DNA from: Chloroflexota bacterium
GTDB lineage: Bacteria; Chloroflexota; Dehalococcoidia; Tepidiformales; Tepidiformaceae
Assembly (NCBI GenBank): GCA_026710655.1
Contig: JAPOQN010000068.1
Location: 1 to 64,000 of the forward strand
Length of the DNA stretch: 64,000 nucleotides
Direction of reading: 5' to 3'
Shown: positions 32,624 to 39,654 of the stretch, piece after piece
Layout: each line of letters begins with the position of its first letter
Numbering within the stretch: the stretch's first letter is position 1
Made by a program: the position numbers and the translations under genes
The notes under the pieces: generated by a model
What the model was told of the DNA's origin: nothing
Seen by the model: only the letters and a program-made list of their open reading frames with translations
The model's database searches: none

Positions 32624-35034
32624 AGCTTCCGCTCTCCTGGTTACGCGACTACGTCGACATCGACCTCCCCCCGGGGGAGTTCGCGAAACGCGTGACCGAC
32701 GCCATCGCCGAGGTCGAGGGCTGGGAGGTCATCGGGGAACACTGGGACCCAGAGCTTGTGCGCGTCGCCGAGGTCCTCGCCGTCGACCCCCACCCCAACG
32801 CCGACCGCCTCGTCCTCGCCACGGTGAACGTCGGCGAGGGGCCGCGCACCGTCGTCTGCGGCGCTCCCAACGTTGCCGCCGGGCAGAAGATCGCCTTCGC
32901 CACCGAGGGAGCCATGCTCGTCGATGGCCACACCGGCAAGCTCTCCAGGCTGAAGCTGCGCGCCATCCGCGGCGTCGACTCCGCCGGCATGGTCCTCAGC
33001 GAGAAGGAGCTCGGCCTCAGTGACGACCACGAAGGCATTCTCGTCCTCCCCCAGGACTGCGCCATCGGCGCGCCCCTCGTCGAGGCCATTGGCGACGTCG
33101 TGTTCGATGTCTCCACCTGGGCGAACCGGGCCGACCTCCTCGGCATCCTCGGTTTCGCCCGCGAGGTGGCCGCTATCACGGGCCAGCCTCTGCGCGAGCC
33201 CGACCGCTCCTACTCGCAGTCCGACCGTCGCGCCGACGAGTTTGTGTCCGTCACCATCGAGGCTCCCGACCTCTGCCGCCGCTTCACCGCCAGCATCATC
33301 GAGGGCATCGAGCTGCGGCCCTCGCCCCCCTGGATGCAGCAGCGCCTCATGCGCGCGGGCATGCGCCCCATCAACAACGTCGTCGATGTGACCAACTACG
33401 TCATGCTGGAGACCGGCCAGCCCCTCCACGCCTTCGACTACGACCTCGTGCGCGGCGCCGAGATTCGCCCCCGCCGCGCCCGCCCCGGCGAGACCCTCAC
33501 CACCCTCGACGACGTGGAGCGCGAACTCGACCCCGACATGCTCATGATCTGCGACGGCGACGGGCCGGTTGCGGTCGCGGGCATCATGGGGGGTGGCAAC
33601 AGCGAGGTCTCGGAGTCGACCAGCACGGTCTTGCTCGAAGTCGCCAACTTCCACCCCGGCTCCATCCGCCGCACCTCGACCCAGCTCCGGCTCCGTAGCG
33701 AGGCCTCCCTGCGGTTCGAGAAGGGCATCGGCCCCGACCTCGCCCCCTACGCCCAGGAACGCGCCCTGCACCTCCTTGAATTGGTCGCGAGTGGCCGCCC
33801 CGCCGCGGGCCTCGTCGATTCCTTCCCCACCCCGCTCCCCAGCCCCCGCATCACCCTTCCTGCCGCCCGCATCGAGCAGGTGCTCGGCATCGTCATCGAC
33901 TCCGCCGAGGTGCGCCGCATCCTCTCCGCCCTCGGCTTCGACGTGACCGAGAGCCGCGACGTCTTCGAGGTCACGCCCCCCTTCTGGCGCCCCGACGTCG
34001 CCCTCCCCGACGACATCATCGAGGAGCTCATCCGCGTCCACGGCTACGAGAAGCTCCCCACAACCGTCCTCCGCGGCGCGCTCCCCGAGGCCCAGCCCCG
34101 CCCCCTCGAACGCGTCCGCGAGCAGGTCCGCTCCCACGCCGCCGGCCTCGGCTTCCACGAGGTCATCAGCTACACCCTCACCTCCGGCGAGGTCCTCTCC
34201 CGCGTCGTCGCTCCCGATGACGAGGACCGCGCCAAGCCAGTGGCGGCGGCCAATCCCGTGGCATCCCAGCACACCTACCTGCGAACCTCCCTCCGGGGCT
34301 CCCTGCTCGCTACCTATGCCGCCAACCGCCACCACGAAGACGCCGCCATGCGTCTCTTCGAGGTGGGTGTCGAGTATCTCCCCACCGAGGCCGACCTCCC
34401 CCACGAGCGTCCCGTCCTCTGCGCCGTCCTCGGTGGCCAGCGGCTGGAGCGCTGGGAGCGCCCCGGCCCCGAGCGCCTCGACTTCTTCGATGCCAAGGGC
34501 GCCGTCGAGGCTCTCCTCGATGACCTCGGCGTGGAGGGAGCCTTCACGCCCGAGGAGGAGTACGCCCTTCTCGCCGGCCACACCGCCGCGATCTCTGTTG
34601 GCGAGGAGGCCGTCGGCGTCGTCGCCCAGGTACACCCCGACGTAGCCGCCTCCTTCGACATCGAGGAGCCCGTGTTCCTCGTCGAGCTCTGGTTCGAGCC
34701 CCTTACCCGCGCCCTCCCCGAGCGGCCCGACTACGCCCCGCCCAGCCGCTACCCCGAGGCCCGCCGCGACCTCGCCCTCCTCGTCCCCGCCGCCACCCCC
34801 GCCTCCGCCCTCCTCGAGGTCATCCGCAGCCACCGCGCCCGTGGCGTCAGCATCAGCGCCGACGTGTTCGATGAGTATCGCGGAGAGGGCGTCCCCGCCG
34901 GCCAGAAGTCCCTGGCGCTGGCGCTCCGCTTCCAGGCAGGCGACCGCACCCTCGGCGAGAAGGACGTCGTCCGCATCGAGCAGGGTCTTCTCCGCCGCCT
35001 TGAGCAGGATCTGGGCGCCACCCTGCGCGCGTGA
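32620..35034 (+). CDS. pheT: Phenylalanine--tRNA ligase beta subunit
   Basis: This 804-aa subunit pairs with PheS. It contains the N-terminal part (MKLPLSWLRDYVDIDL), the tRNA-binding EMAP-like domain (VRVAEVLAVDPHPNADRLVL), and the B3/4 editing domain (MRPINNVVDVTNYVMLETGQPLHAFD). A B5 domain, a catalytic-like B6/7 region (LRTSLRGSLLATYAANRH) and the C-terminal ferredoxin-fold anticodon-binding domain (PPSRYPEARRDLALLV) follow. The ATG overlaps the stop of the four-helix-bundle gene. The stop overlaps the next small gene as GTGA. Confidence 0.95.
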   Translation: MKLPLSWLRDYVDIDLPPGEFAKRVTDAIAEVEGWEVIGEHWDPELVRVAEVLAVDPHPNADRLVLATVNVGEGPRTVVCGAPNVAAGQKIAFATEGAMLVDGHTGKLSRLKLRAIRGVDSAGMVLSEKELGLSDDHEGILVLPQDCAIGAPLVEAIGDVVFDVSTWANRADLLGILGFAREVAAITGQPLREPDRSYSQSDRRADEFVSVTIEAPDLCRRFTASIIEGIELRPSPPWMQQRLMRAGMRPINNVVDVTNYVMLETGQPLHAFDYDLVRGAEIRPRRARPGETLTTLDDVERELDPDMLMICDGDGPVAVAGIMGGGNSEVSESTSTVLLEVANFHPGSIRRTSTQLRLRSEASLRFEKGIGPDLAPYAQERALHLLELVASGRPAAGLVDSFPTPLPSPRITLPAARIEQVLGIVIDSAEVRRILSALGFDVTESRDVFEVTPPFWRPDVALPDDIIEELIRVHGYEKLPTTVLRGALPEAQPRPLERVREQVRSHAAGLGFHEVISYTLTSGEVLSRVVAPDDEDRAKPVAAANPVASQHTYLRTSLRGSLLATYAANRHHEDAAMRLFEVGVEYLPTEADLPHERPVLCAVLGGQRLERWERPGPERLDFFDAKGAVEALLDDLGVEGAFTPEEEYALLAGHTAAISVGEEAVGVVAQVHPDVAASFDIEEPVFLVELWFEPLTRALPERPDYAPPSRYPEARRDLALLVPAATPASALLEVIRSHRARGVSISADVFDEYRGEGVPAGQKSLALALRFQAGDRTLGEKDVVRIEQGLLRRLEQDLGATLRA

Positions 35035-35249
35035 CCGATCCCGCCTCGTTCGACCCCGCCGTCGGCCTCTGTAGTCTCTGCGAGCACGCGCGCCAGGTGC
35101 GGAGCGGGCGTGGATCGCGTTTCTGGCTCTGCGCACAGGCTTCCGAAGACCCCACCCTCCGAAAGTATCCCGCCCTCCCCCGCGAGGCCTGCCACGCCTT
35201 TGCCACGGATGTAAGCCAGCCCCCTTGTGACGGCCCGGCGACTGGCTAG
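35031..35249 (+). CDS. Small cysteine-rich protein of unknown function
   Basis: This 72-aa protein has CSLCEHARQV, then GSRFWLCAQASEDPTLRKYP and a C-terminal EACHAF, four cysteines plus a histidine that could form a zinc site. I have the impression of a recurring small family with C-x2-C-x-H, LC and KYP features in bacteria, but it has no assigned function. GTG at 35031 overlaps the pheT stop (GTGA), so it should be made with PheRS. Its size and coupling argue for a real gene. Confidence 0.68.
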   Translation: MTDPASFDPAVGLCSLCEHARQVRSGRGSRFWLCAQASEDPTLRKYPALPREACHAFATDVSQPPCDGPATG

Positions 35250-35252
35250 AAT
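35247..35252 (+). promoter_or_regulatory. -10 element (TAGAAT) before first GNAT gene
   Basis: TAGAAT ends 9 nt before the ATG at 35262. TTGTGA (35225-35230) could be a -35 with a 16-bp spacer. Leaderless-type. Confidence 0.55.
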
Positions 35253-35261
35253 GCCCGCGCT

Positions 35262-35819
35262 ATGGTGCTCGCCCGCGACGACCTCGCCTATCGCTACCCC
35301 ACCAACGATCTGCTGCGAGACGGCACCGCCGTGGTCTTCCGCCCCGCTACGTCCGAGGATCGTGACTCGCTCATTGGCTTCGCACGCGCCCTGAACGACG
35401 AAGACCTCCTCTTCCTGCGGGAGGACATCACCTCCCCCGACGTCGTCGACGCGTGGATCGCCGACATGGCCAGGGGCGAGACGTTCACGGTCGTCGCCGA
35501 GGTGGGCGACCGCATCGTCGGGTATGGGAGCCTGCACACCGAACCTGCCCGCTGGACCCGCCACGTCGGCGAGATTCGTATCAACGTCCACCCCGACTAC
35601 CGGGGCACGGGCCTGGGCGGCCTGCTCGCGGGCGAGATCCGCGCCATCGCTCCCGCCTTTGGCGTGCGCACCCTGAGTGCCCAGATGCCGGTCGACCAGT
35701 TGACGGCCAGGACCGTCTTCGAGCGGCTCGGCTTCCGCCACCAGGCCATCCTGCCCGGGTGGGTCATGGACCGCGACGGACGTGACCTCGACCTCCTCAT
35801 CATGGCCAGGGAAATCTAG
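35262..35819 (+). CDS. GNAT-family N-acetyltransferase (paralogue 1)
   Basis: This 185-aa acetyl-CoA-dependent transferase has an unknown acceptor. The GNAT core shows GEIRINVHPDYRGTGLGGLLAG (the acetyl-CoA pyrophosphate loop R-x2-G-x-G is RGTGLG) and a late VFERLGFRHQAILPGWVMD. The N-terminal DLLRDGTAVVFRPATSEDRDSL is the usual start strand. It is closely related to the next gene, so the pair arose by tandem duplication. The gene has its own leaderless-type promoter. Confidence 0.82.
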   Translation: MVLARDDLAYRYPTNDLLRDGTAVVFRPATSEDRDSLIGFARALNDEDLLFLREDITSPDVVDAWIADMARGETFTVVAEVGDRIVGYGSLHTEPARWTRHVGEIRINVHPDYRGTGLGGLLAGEIRAIAPAFGVRTLSAQMPVDQLTARTVFERLGFRHQAILPGWVMDRDGRDLDLLIMAREI

Positions 35820-35874
35820 GAGAGGAGCGCGGCTCCCCTGCTGCGGGCGCCCGCCCGGCGACTTAGGGACCGCA

Positions 35875-35880
35875 TATACT
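35875..35880 (+). promoter_or_regulatory. -10 element (TATACT) before second GNAT gene
   Basis: TATACT ends 9 nt before the ATG at 35890, with no Shine-Dalgarno sequence. The paralogues thus have separate leaderless-type promoters. Confidence 0.6.
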
Positions 35881-35889
35881 GAGCGAGCC

Positions 35890-36474
35890 ATGTCTCCCAC
35901 GCTCCACGATCTCGTCTCCCGCTATCCCATCCACGCCGACCTGCGAGACGGCACCTCGGTCGTCTTCTGGCCGTTCACCATCGACGACCGCGACGACATG
36001 CTTGAGTTCACAAAGTCCCTCGATGAGGAAGAGCTGCTCTTCCTCCGCGAGGACATCACGTCCCCGGCCACCGTCGACGCCTGGCTGGCGGAGGTCGAGA
36101 CCGGAGACACCTTCACGATCATCGCGCGGGCAGGCGGCAAGATCGTGGGCTACTCCAGCCTGCACACCGAGCCCGCCCGCTGGACCCGCCCCGCCCGTTG
36201 GACCCGCCACATCGGCGAGATCCGCATCAACGTACACGCCGACTTCCGCGGTACCGGCATGGGCGGTTTGCTGGCCGCCGAGATTCGCGAAGTCGCCCCC
36301 GCCCTCGGCGTACGCAAGCTGAGCGCCCAGATGACGGTCGACCAGGAAGGCGCGCGCGTCGTCTTCGAGCGCCTCGGCTTCCGCTACCAGGCCACGCTCG
36401 AGGGCTGGGTCGTGGACCGCGAGGGCAACGACCGCGACCTCGTGATCATGTCCTGCGACCTGGACGTCGAGTAG
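35890..36474 (+). CDS. GNAT-family N-acetyltransferase (paralogue 2)
   Basis: This 194-aa protein aligns along its whole length with the preceding one: LREDITSP, LHTEPARWTR, GEIRINVHADFRGTGMGGLLA and VFERLGFRYQATLEGWVVD. The acetyl-CoA loop is RGTGMG. It carries an extra PARWTR from an 18-bp tandem duplication (36172-36207) just before the central GEIRIN strand. The ATG at 35890 was preferred to an upstream open frame because the TATACT promoter lies inside that extension. The acceptor is unknown. Confidence 0.82.
   Translation: MSPTLHDLVSRYPIHADLRDGTSVVFWPFTIDDRDDMLEFTKSLDEEELLFLREDITSPATVDAWLAEVETGDTFTIIARAGGKIVGYSSLHTEPARWTRPARWTRHIGEIRINVHADFRGTGMGGLLAAEIREVAPALGVRKLSAQMTVDQEGARVVFERLGFRYQATLEGWVVDREGNDRDLVIMSCDLDVE
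36172..36207 (+). repeat. 18-bp in-frame tandem duplication inside GNAT gene
   Basis: CCCGCCCGCTGGACCCGC (36172-36189) is repeated as CCCGCCCGTTGGACCCGC (36190-36207) with one change. It adds the residues PARWTR. The paralogue at 35262 has a single copy. Confidence 0.9.
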
Positions 36475-36480
36475 CGCGTC

Positions 36481-37140
36481 CTACGCCGGGCCGGAGGCGT
36501 TCCCCGAAGAGAAGCCAGCCCGCCACGCCTCGCCCTCACGCTCAAGGATTTCCTGCACGTCTGCCAGCGTCTCGAATCCGAAGGTTCGCTCGCCTTCGCC
36601 CAGCGAGTCGCGCAGCGCGCCGCTGGTGCAGCTCGCGTACGCCAGGCCCGCCGCTTGCCTCCCCGCCCCCTCGTGGCCCACGTACGCCACCAGGTCGCCC
36701 GCATCGCGCAGCGCCGCCGCATAGGAGAGCAGGAACCCCTCCTCCAGCTCGACCCCTCGCGGGCTCGCGTAGGTGAGTCGCCAGCGGTACACCTGGCGCG
36801 TCCGCCCGCAGTGGCGAGTCACTCGGTCGAACCCCGGATCCTCCAGCACCGTCTCCACGCACACGTCCGGGGCGGTGCTGACTACGATCGGCAGCCACCC
36901 GTGCCACTGCGCCCACCCCACCAGCTCCTCGAATCCCGGGCGCAGGCGCGCCACCTCGCGTACCCGCGACTGCACCTCCTCGCGCGGCGCCTCGAACTCT
37001 CCGATCGCCGCTGCCAGTGCAGTTTCGGACCCGTTCGTGCCCGCGGCCGGCGGGCTCACGGCGAACTCCCCCACGATCGTGTCGGTCAGGCCCGGCTCCA
37101 CCACGACCCCCTCGAAATCCAGCCACAGCACCGATGCCAT
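36481..37140 (-). CDS. HAD-superfamily phosphatase-like protein
   Basis: This 219-aa protein looks like a haloacid-dehalogenase-type phosphatase (MtnX/PSPase-like). Motif I is LWLDFEGVVVEPG, with Glu where DxD is usual. Motif II is probably IVVSTAPD. A later LVAYVGHEGAGRQAAGLAYA matches motif IV in position, with H-E instead of the usual D-D. The altered acidic residues make activity uncertain. ATG 37140 lies 7 nt after TATCCT (leaderless-type), preferred over a longer frame. It converges with the acetyltransferase gene. Confidence 0.65.
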   Translation of the reverse strand: MASVLWLDFEGVVVEPGLTDTIVGEFAVSPPAAGTNGSETALAAAIGEFEAPREEVQSRVREVARLRPGFEELVGWAQWHGWLPIVVSTAPDVCVETVLEDPGFDRVTRHCGRTRQVYRWRLTYASPRGVELEEGFLLSYAAALRDAGDLVAYVGHEGAGRQAAGLAYASCTSGALRDSLGEGERTFGFETLADVQEILEREGEAWRAGFSSGNASGPA

Positions 37141-37147
37141 TCGCGGC

Positions 37148-37153
37148 AGGATA
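37148..37153 (-). promoter_or_regulatory. -10 element (TATCCT), leaderless-type
   Basis: Minus-strand TATCCT lies 7 nt before the ATG at 37140. Confidence 0.5.
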
Positions 37154-37206
37154 GCCCAACCCCGCTCAGGGGCCACTCACCCGGCGGCTACCCGAGTGCC
37201 AAGATT

Positions 37207-37235
37207 TCGACATAAGGGAGAACGCCTGCTAGATT
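37207..37235 (+). promoter_or_regulatory. Promoter of the small HTH gene (TCGACA-17-TAGATT)
   Basis: The -35 TCGACA (37207-37212) and -10 TAGATT (37230-37235) are 17 bp apart. The leader of about 55 nt before ATG 37295 is AT-richer than its surroundings (TTTTTATTGCCTACTCGGTT) and has a GGAG ribosome-binding site. Confidence 0.65.
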
Positions 37236-37294
37236 TTTATTGCCTACTCGGTTTATCGTTTCGACCCCGCGGCCGGGTGGGTGGAGATGACGCC

Positions 37295-37507
37295 ATGACG
37301 ACTCCGTTTGATGACTACCTCGATCTCGTTGAATCGGCGCGTGAGCTCTCGATTCATCCCCAGAGCCTGCGACGCCTGATCAAGCAGAAGAAGATCCCCG
37401 CCACGCTCTTCGCGGGCAAGTACCTCATCGAGCGCGATAAGCTCGAGATGTTCAAGAGTAACTACGACCCGCGCCCGGGCCGTAAGCCCATCCGCCGCCT
37501 GCTCTAA
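37295..37507 (+). CDS. Small excisionase-like helix-turn-helix protein
   Basis: This 70-aa protein has the winged-helix pattern of excisionase/MerR-type HTH domains: YLDLVESARELSIHPQSLRRLIKQKKIPATLFAGKYLIERDKL, with the typical x-x-x-G-K/R-x-L/W-I strand at the end. A basic tail (RPGRKPIRRLL) may contact DNA. No integrase or phage gene is near, so it is more likely a chromosomal regulator than an excisionase. GGAG lies 8 nt before the ATG. It has its own promoter with an untypically long leader. Confidence 0.75.
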   Translation: MTTPFDDYLDLVESARELSIHPQSLRRLIKQKKIPATLFAGKYLIERDKLEMFKSNYDPRPGRKPIRRLL

Positions 37508-37524
37508 CCTTCCGGGTACTGCTG

Positions 37525-37743
37525 CTAGAAAACCTTGCCCTGGCTGTTGAGTACCGCCAGGGTGACAAGCACGGCCGCCTCGACCGTCAGGATGAACCCC
37601 GCCGCTCCGAACCACACAAGCTGGGGCGTGCCCCGCGTCGCGAAAGCCGGGATCGTCACGATCACCGACGTGGCCGCCCAGACCAGCACGAATATCACTC
37701 CGAGCGCGGTCGGGCTGTACAGGGCGAGCAGGGAATCCATCAT
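37525..37743 (-). CDS. Small membrane protein of unknown function
   Basis: This 72-aa protein has two hydrophobic segments (about 8-30, LYSPTALGVIFVLVWAATSV, and 42-66, VWFGAAGFILTVEAAVLVTLAVL). No family is recognised. It starts MMDSLLAL, with either of two adjacent ATGs (37743 or 37740), 10 nt after GGAGG. It converges with the HTH gene and follows the IscU-like gene on the same strand after 73 nt. Confidence 0.55.
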   Translation of the reverse strand: MMDSLLALYSPTALGVIFVLVWAATSVIVTIPAFATRGTPQLVWFGAAGFILTVEAAVLVTLAVLNSQGKVF

Positions 37744-37816
37744 CGCGAGGGCGCCTCCGGTGCCAATGACCGCATCATACGACCGCTTGTGACCAAATGC
37801 ACAGACATCGCCCGCC

Positions 37817-38191
37817 TCATCCCGTGCGCTCCCGGTAGTCCGCGATTGCCCGCTTGAGCGCGTCGGCGGCGAGCACGCTGCAGTGCACCTTGTCGCTCGG
37901 CAGCCCCCCGATTCCCTCCGCGATCGCCTCGCGCGTAAGCGCCTCCGCCTCCCCCAGCGTCCACCCTTCGACCCGTTCGCTCGTCCACGAGCTCGTCGCG
38001 ATCGCCGGCGGGCAGCCCCGCGTGAGCCACTGCATCTTCGCGATGCGCCCCTCGTCAATGCGCAGCATCACCTGCATGCGGTCGCCGCAGACCGGGTTGC
38101 GGACCGTCGCCTCGCCATCGGGCGCGTCCATCTCGCCCGCATTGCGCGGGTGCTCGAAGTGATCCATGACGGTCTCGGAGTAGGCGGCCAT
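37817..38191 (-). CDS. IscU/SufU-like iron-sulfur scaffold protein
   Basis: This 124-aa protein resembles the NifU N-terminal/IscU/SufU family that assembles Fe-S clusters on three cysteines. The start YSETVMDHFEHPRNAGEM matches the family. The cysteines are C35 (NPVCGD), C60 (RGCPPAIATSS) and C104 (VHCSVLAADALKRAI), with D37 next to the first. The ATG at 38191 has TAGCAT 8 nt upstream, and GGGGAGG immediately adjacent is too close to work as a Shine-Dalgarno sequence. No cysteine desulfurase lies nearby. Confidence 0.85.
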   Translation of the reverse strand: MAAYSETVMDHFEHPRNAGEMDAPDGEATVRNPVCGDRMQVMLRIDEGRIAKMQWLTRGCPPAIATSSWTSERVEGWTLGEAEALTREAIAEGIGGLPSDKVHCSVLAADALKRAIADYRERTG

Positions 38192-38199
38192 GCCTCCCC

Positions 38200-38205
38200 A
38201 TGCTA
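38200..38205 (-). promoter_or_regulatory. -10 element (TAGCAT), leaderless-type
   Basis: Minus-strand TAGCAT ends 8 nt before the ATG at 38191. Confidence 0.45.
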
Positions 38206-38243
38206 GGAACGCCCCGGAGCCCCCGTCAACGAACCGCCCGTGC

Positions 38244-39056
38244 TTACGGCCCCCGCACCAGGAACAGCTGCAGCTCCATAACCCCGTTGTCCTCGATCGA
38301 GACGAGGATGGGCGACTGCGGCTGTGCGATGTCGTAGTCCGCGAACAGGATCGGGATCGACCCCACGACGACCAACAGGCCGTCCTCCAGCACCGCCTCA
38401 ATCGGAATGACCACCGCCTTTGTGACTCCGTGCAGGGTCAGTGTCCCGTTCGCTTCGATGCTGATCGGCTCGCCCGCCGCGAGTCCCGCAGGCACCGCGA
38501 CCGGCTCCGTCAGCTCGAACGTGGCGGTCGGGAACCGCTGCGACTCCAGCGCCTGGAATTGCAGCGCCCCGTCCCGGCGCGAGTCGTCGCTCTCCAGGTC
38601 GCGCAGGTCGGCTGTCACCGTGACGCCCGTGAGCTGTCCGTCCGCGATCGTGATCGTTGCCTCGATCGTCGGGCTGCGGCCGACAGCTTCCTTGTAGCCG
38701 ATCGTCGCCAGCTCCTCCTCGACCCGATACCCGACGAAGCTCTCCTGCCCCTCCGCCAGCGTCCACGTGCCCTCGACGCCTGCCGCGTCCGTCGTGGATT
38801 CGCCTGTGGCCGCCTCCGTAGCCGCGGTCGTCGCTGCCGCCTCGGTCGCGATTGCCGTGGCTGCGGGGCTGGCGCTCGGCGATGCCGCCGCCGCTGGCGT
38901 CTCCTCCTCCTCCTCGATCGTCGAGACGGCTTCCTGCAGGTTCACGGGCGGCGGCGAGTCGTCACGGATCACGAGCCACCAGACCAGGAATATCGCCACG
39001 GCGATGGCCGCCACAACAAGGACGCCTCCACCGATAAGCAGTCGCTTGCGGGTCAT
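38244..39056 (-). CDS. Membrane-anchored YceI-family protein
   Basis: This 270-aa protein has an N-terminal membrane anchor (about 7-29), an acidic then Ala/Thr/Ser-rich linker (about 38-92), and a YceI-type lipocalin barrel from about 95: GTWTLAEGQESFVGYRVEEELATIG, ANGTLTLHGVTKAVVIPIEA. YceI proteins bind amphiphilic or isoprenoid molecules in the periplasm, and a polyisoprenoid ligand is known in one case. ATG 39056 has GGGGAG 6 nt upstream. A TACGGT about 50 nt upstream may be its -10. Confidence 0.85.
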   Translation of the reverse strand: MTRKRLLIGGGVLVVAAIAVAIFLVWWLVIRDDSPPPVNLQEAVSTIEEEEETPAAAASPSASPAATAIATEAAATTAATEAATGESTTDAAGVEGTWTLAEGQESFVGYRVEEELATIGYKEAVGRSPTIEATITIADGQLTGVTVTADLRDLESDDSRRDGALQFQALESQRFPTATFELTEPVAVPAGLAAGEPISIEANGTLTLHGVTKAVVIPIEAVLEDGLLVVVGSIPILFADYDIAQPQSPILVSIEDNGVMELQLFLVRGP

Positions 39057-39138
39057 TCAGTGCTCCCCTGCAGCCGCGCTGTGCCCTCGATGCGGCGCCC
39101 GCTCACCGTAGGCCAGCCGTGGTCCTAGGGTCGAATCG

Positions 39139-39654
39139 CTAGGCCAGACCCAGCGCTGCGAAGAACGCCTCGAACGCCGCCAGGTTTCCCGGGTTGAAAT
39201 GCGGCTCCACATAGCGCACCACCCCGTCCCTCCCCACCAGCACCAGCGCCCGCCGCGACTTGCGCGCGTCCTCGTCCCAGAGCCCGTATGCCTGCACGGC
39301 CTCGCCGAAGAAGTCGCTGATGAGGGCGAACGGGTAGCGGTCGCGCTCCTGGAAGCGCGCGTGCGACCCGAGCCCGTTCGTGTTCATGCCGAACACCTGC
39401 ACGCCTGCCTTCCGCAGCGTTTCGTGCTCCTGCGCGAACGCCTTCAGCTCGCTCGTGCAGACCGGCATCCCGTCGTCCTGGTAGAAGAGGAGCAGCACGT
39501 CCCCCTCCCCCAGCGCAGCCGACAACGTCACCTCGACCTGCTCCCCCTCCGTCGTGATGGCAGGCAGTCGGAAGTCCGGCGCGCTCTCCCCTGCCGCGAT
39601 GGGCGCATCGCGAGGCGGCGCCGTTGTCGCGGGTTCTCGCTCCTCCCCGCTCAC
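39139..39654 (-). CDS. Peroxiredoxin (Bcp/PrxQ-like)
   Basis: This 171-aa thiol peroxidase has an AhpC/TSA fold: ESAPDFRLPAITTEGEQVEVTLS, the peroxidatic cysteine C66 in YQDDGMPVCTSELKAFAQ, and FALISDFFGEAVQAYGL. No second cysteine is present, so it is 1-Cys-like and must be reduced by an external thiol. The N-terminal ~20 residues are polar without a signal peptide. GTG at 39654 overlaps the midA-like stop (GTGA), so it is expressed with that gene. Confidence 0.86.
   Translation of the reverse strand: MSGEEREPATTAPPRDAPIAAGESAPDFRLPAITTEGEQVEVTLSAALGEGDVLLLFYQDDGMPVCTSELKAFAQEHETLRKAGVQVFGMNTNGLGSHARFQERDRYPFALISDFFGEAVQAYGLWDEDARKSRRALVLVGRDGVVRYVEPHFNPGNLAAFEAFFAALGLA

Noticed and set aside
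32641-35136. Long minus-strand open frame opposite pheT (831 codons)
   Set aside because: It mirrors the pheT codons in a GC-rich genome, has no family pattern, and pheT is certain.
37295-37507. Prophage excisionase with attachment site
   Set aside because: No integrase, tRNA, or repeat pair that could be an attachment site is found around it.
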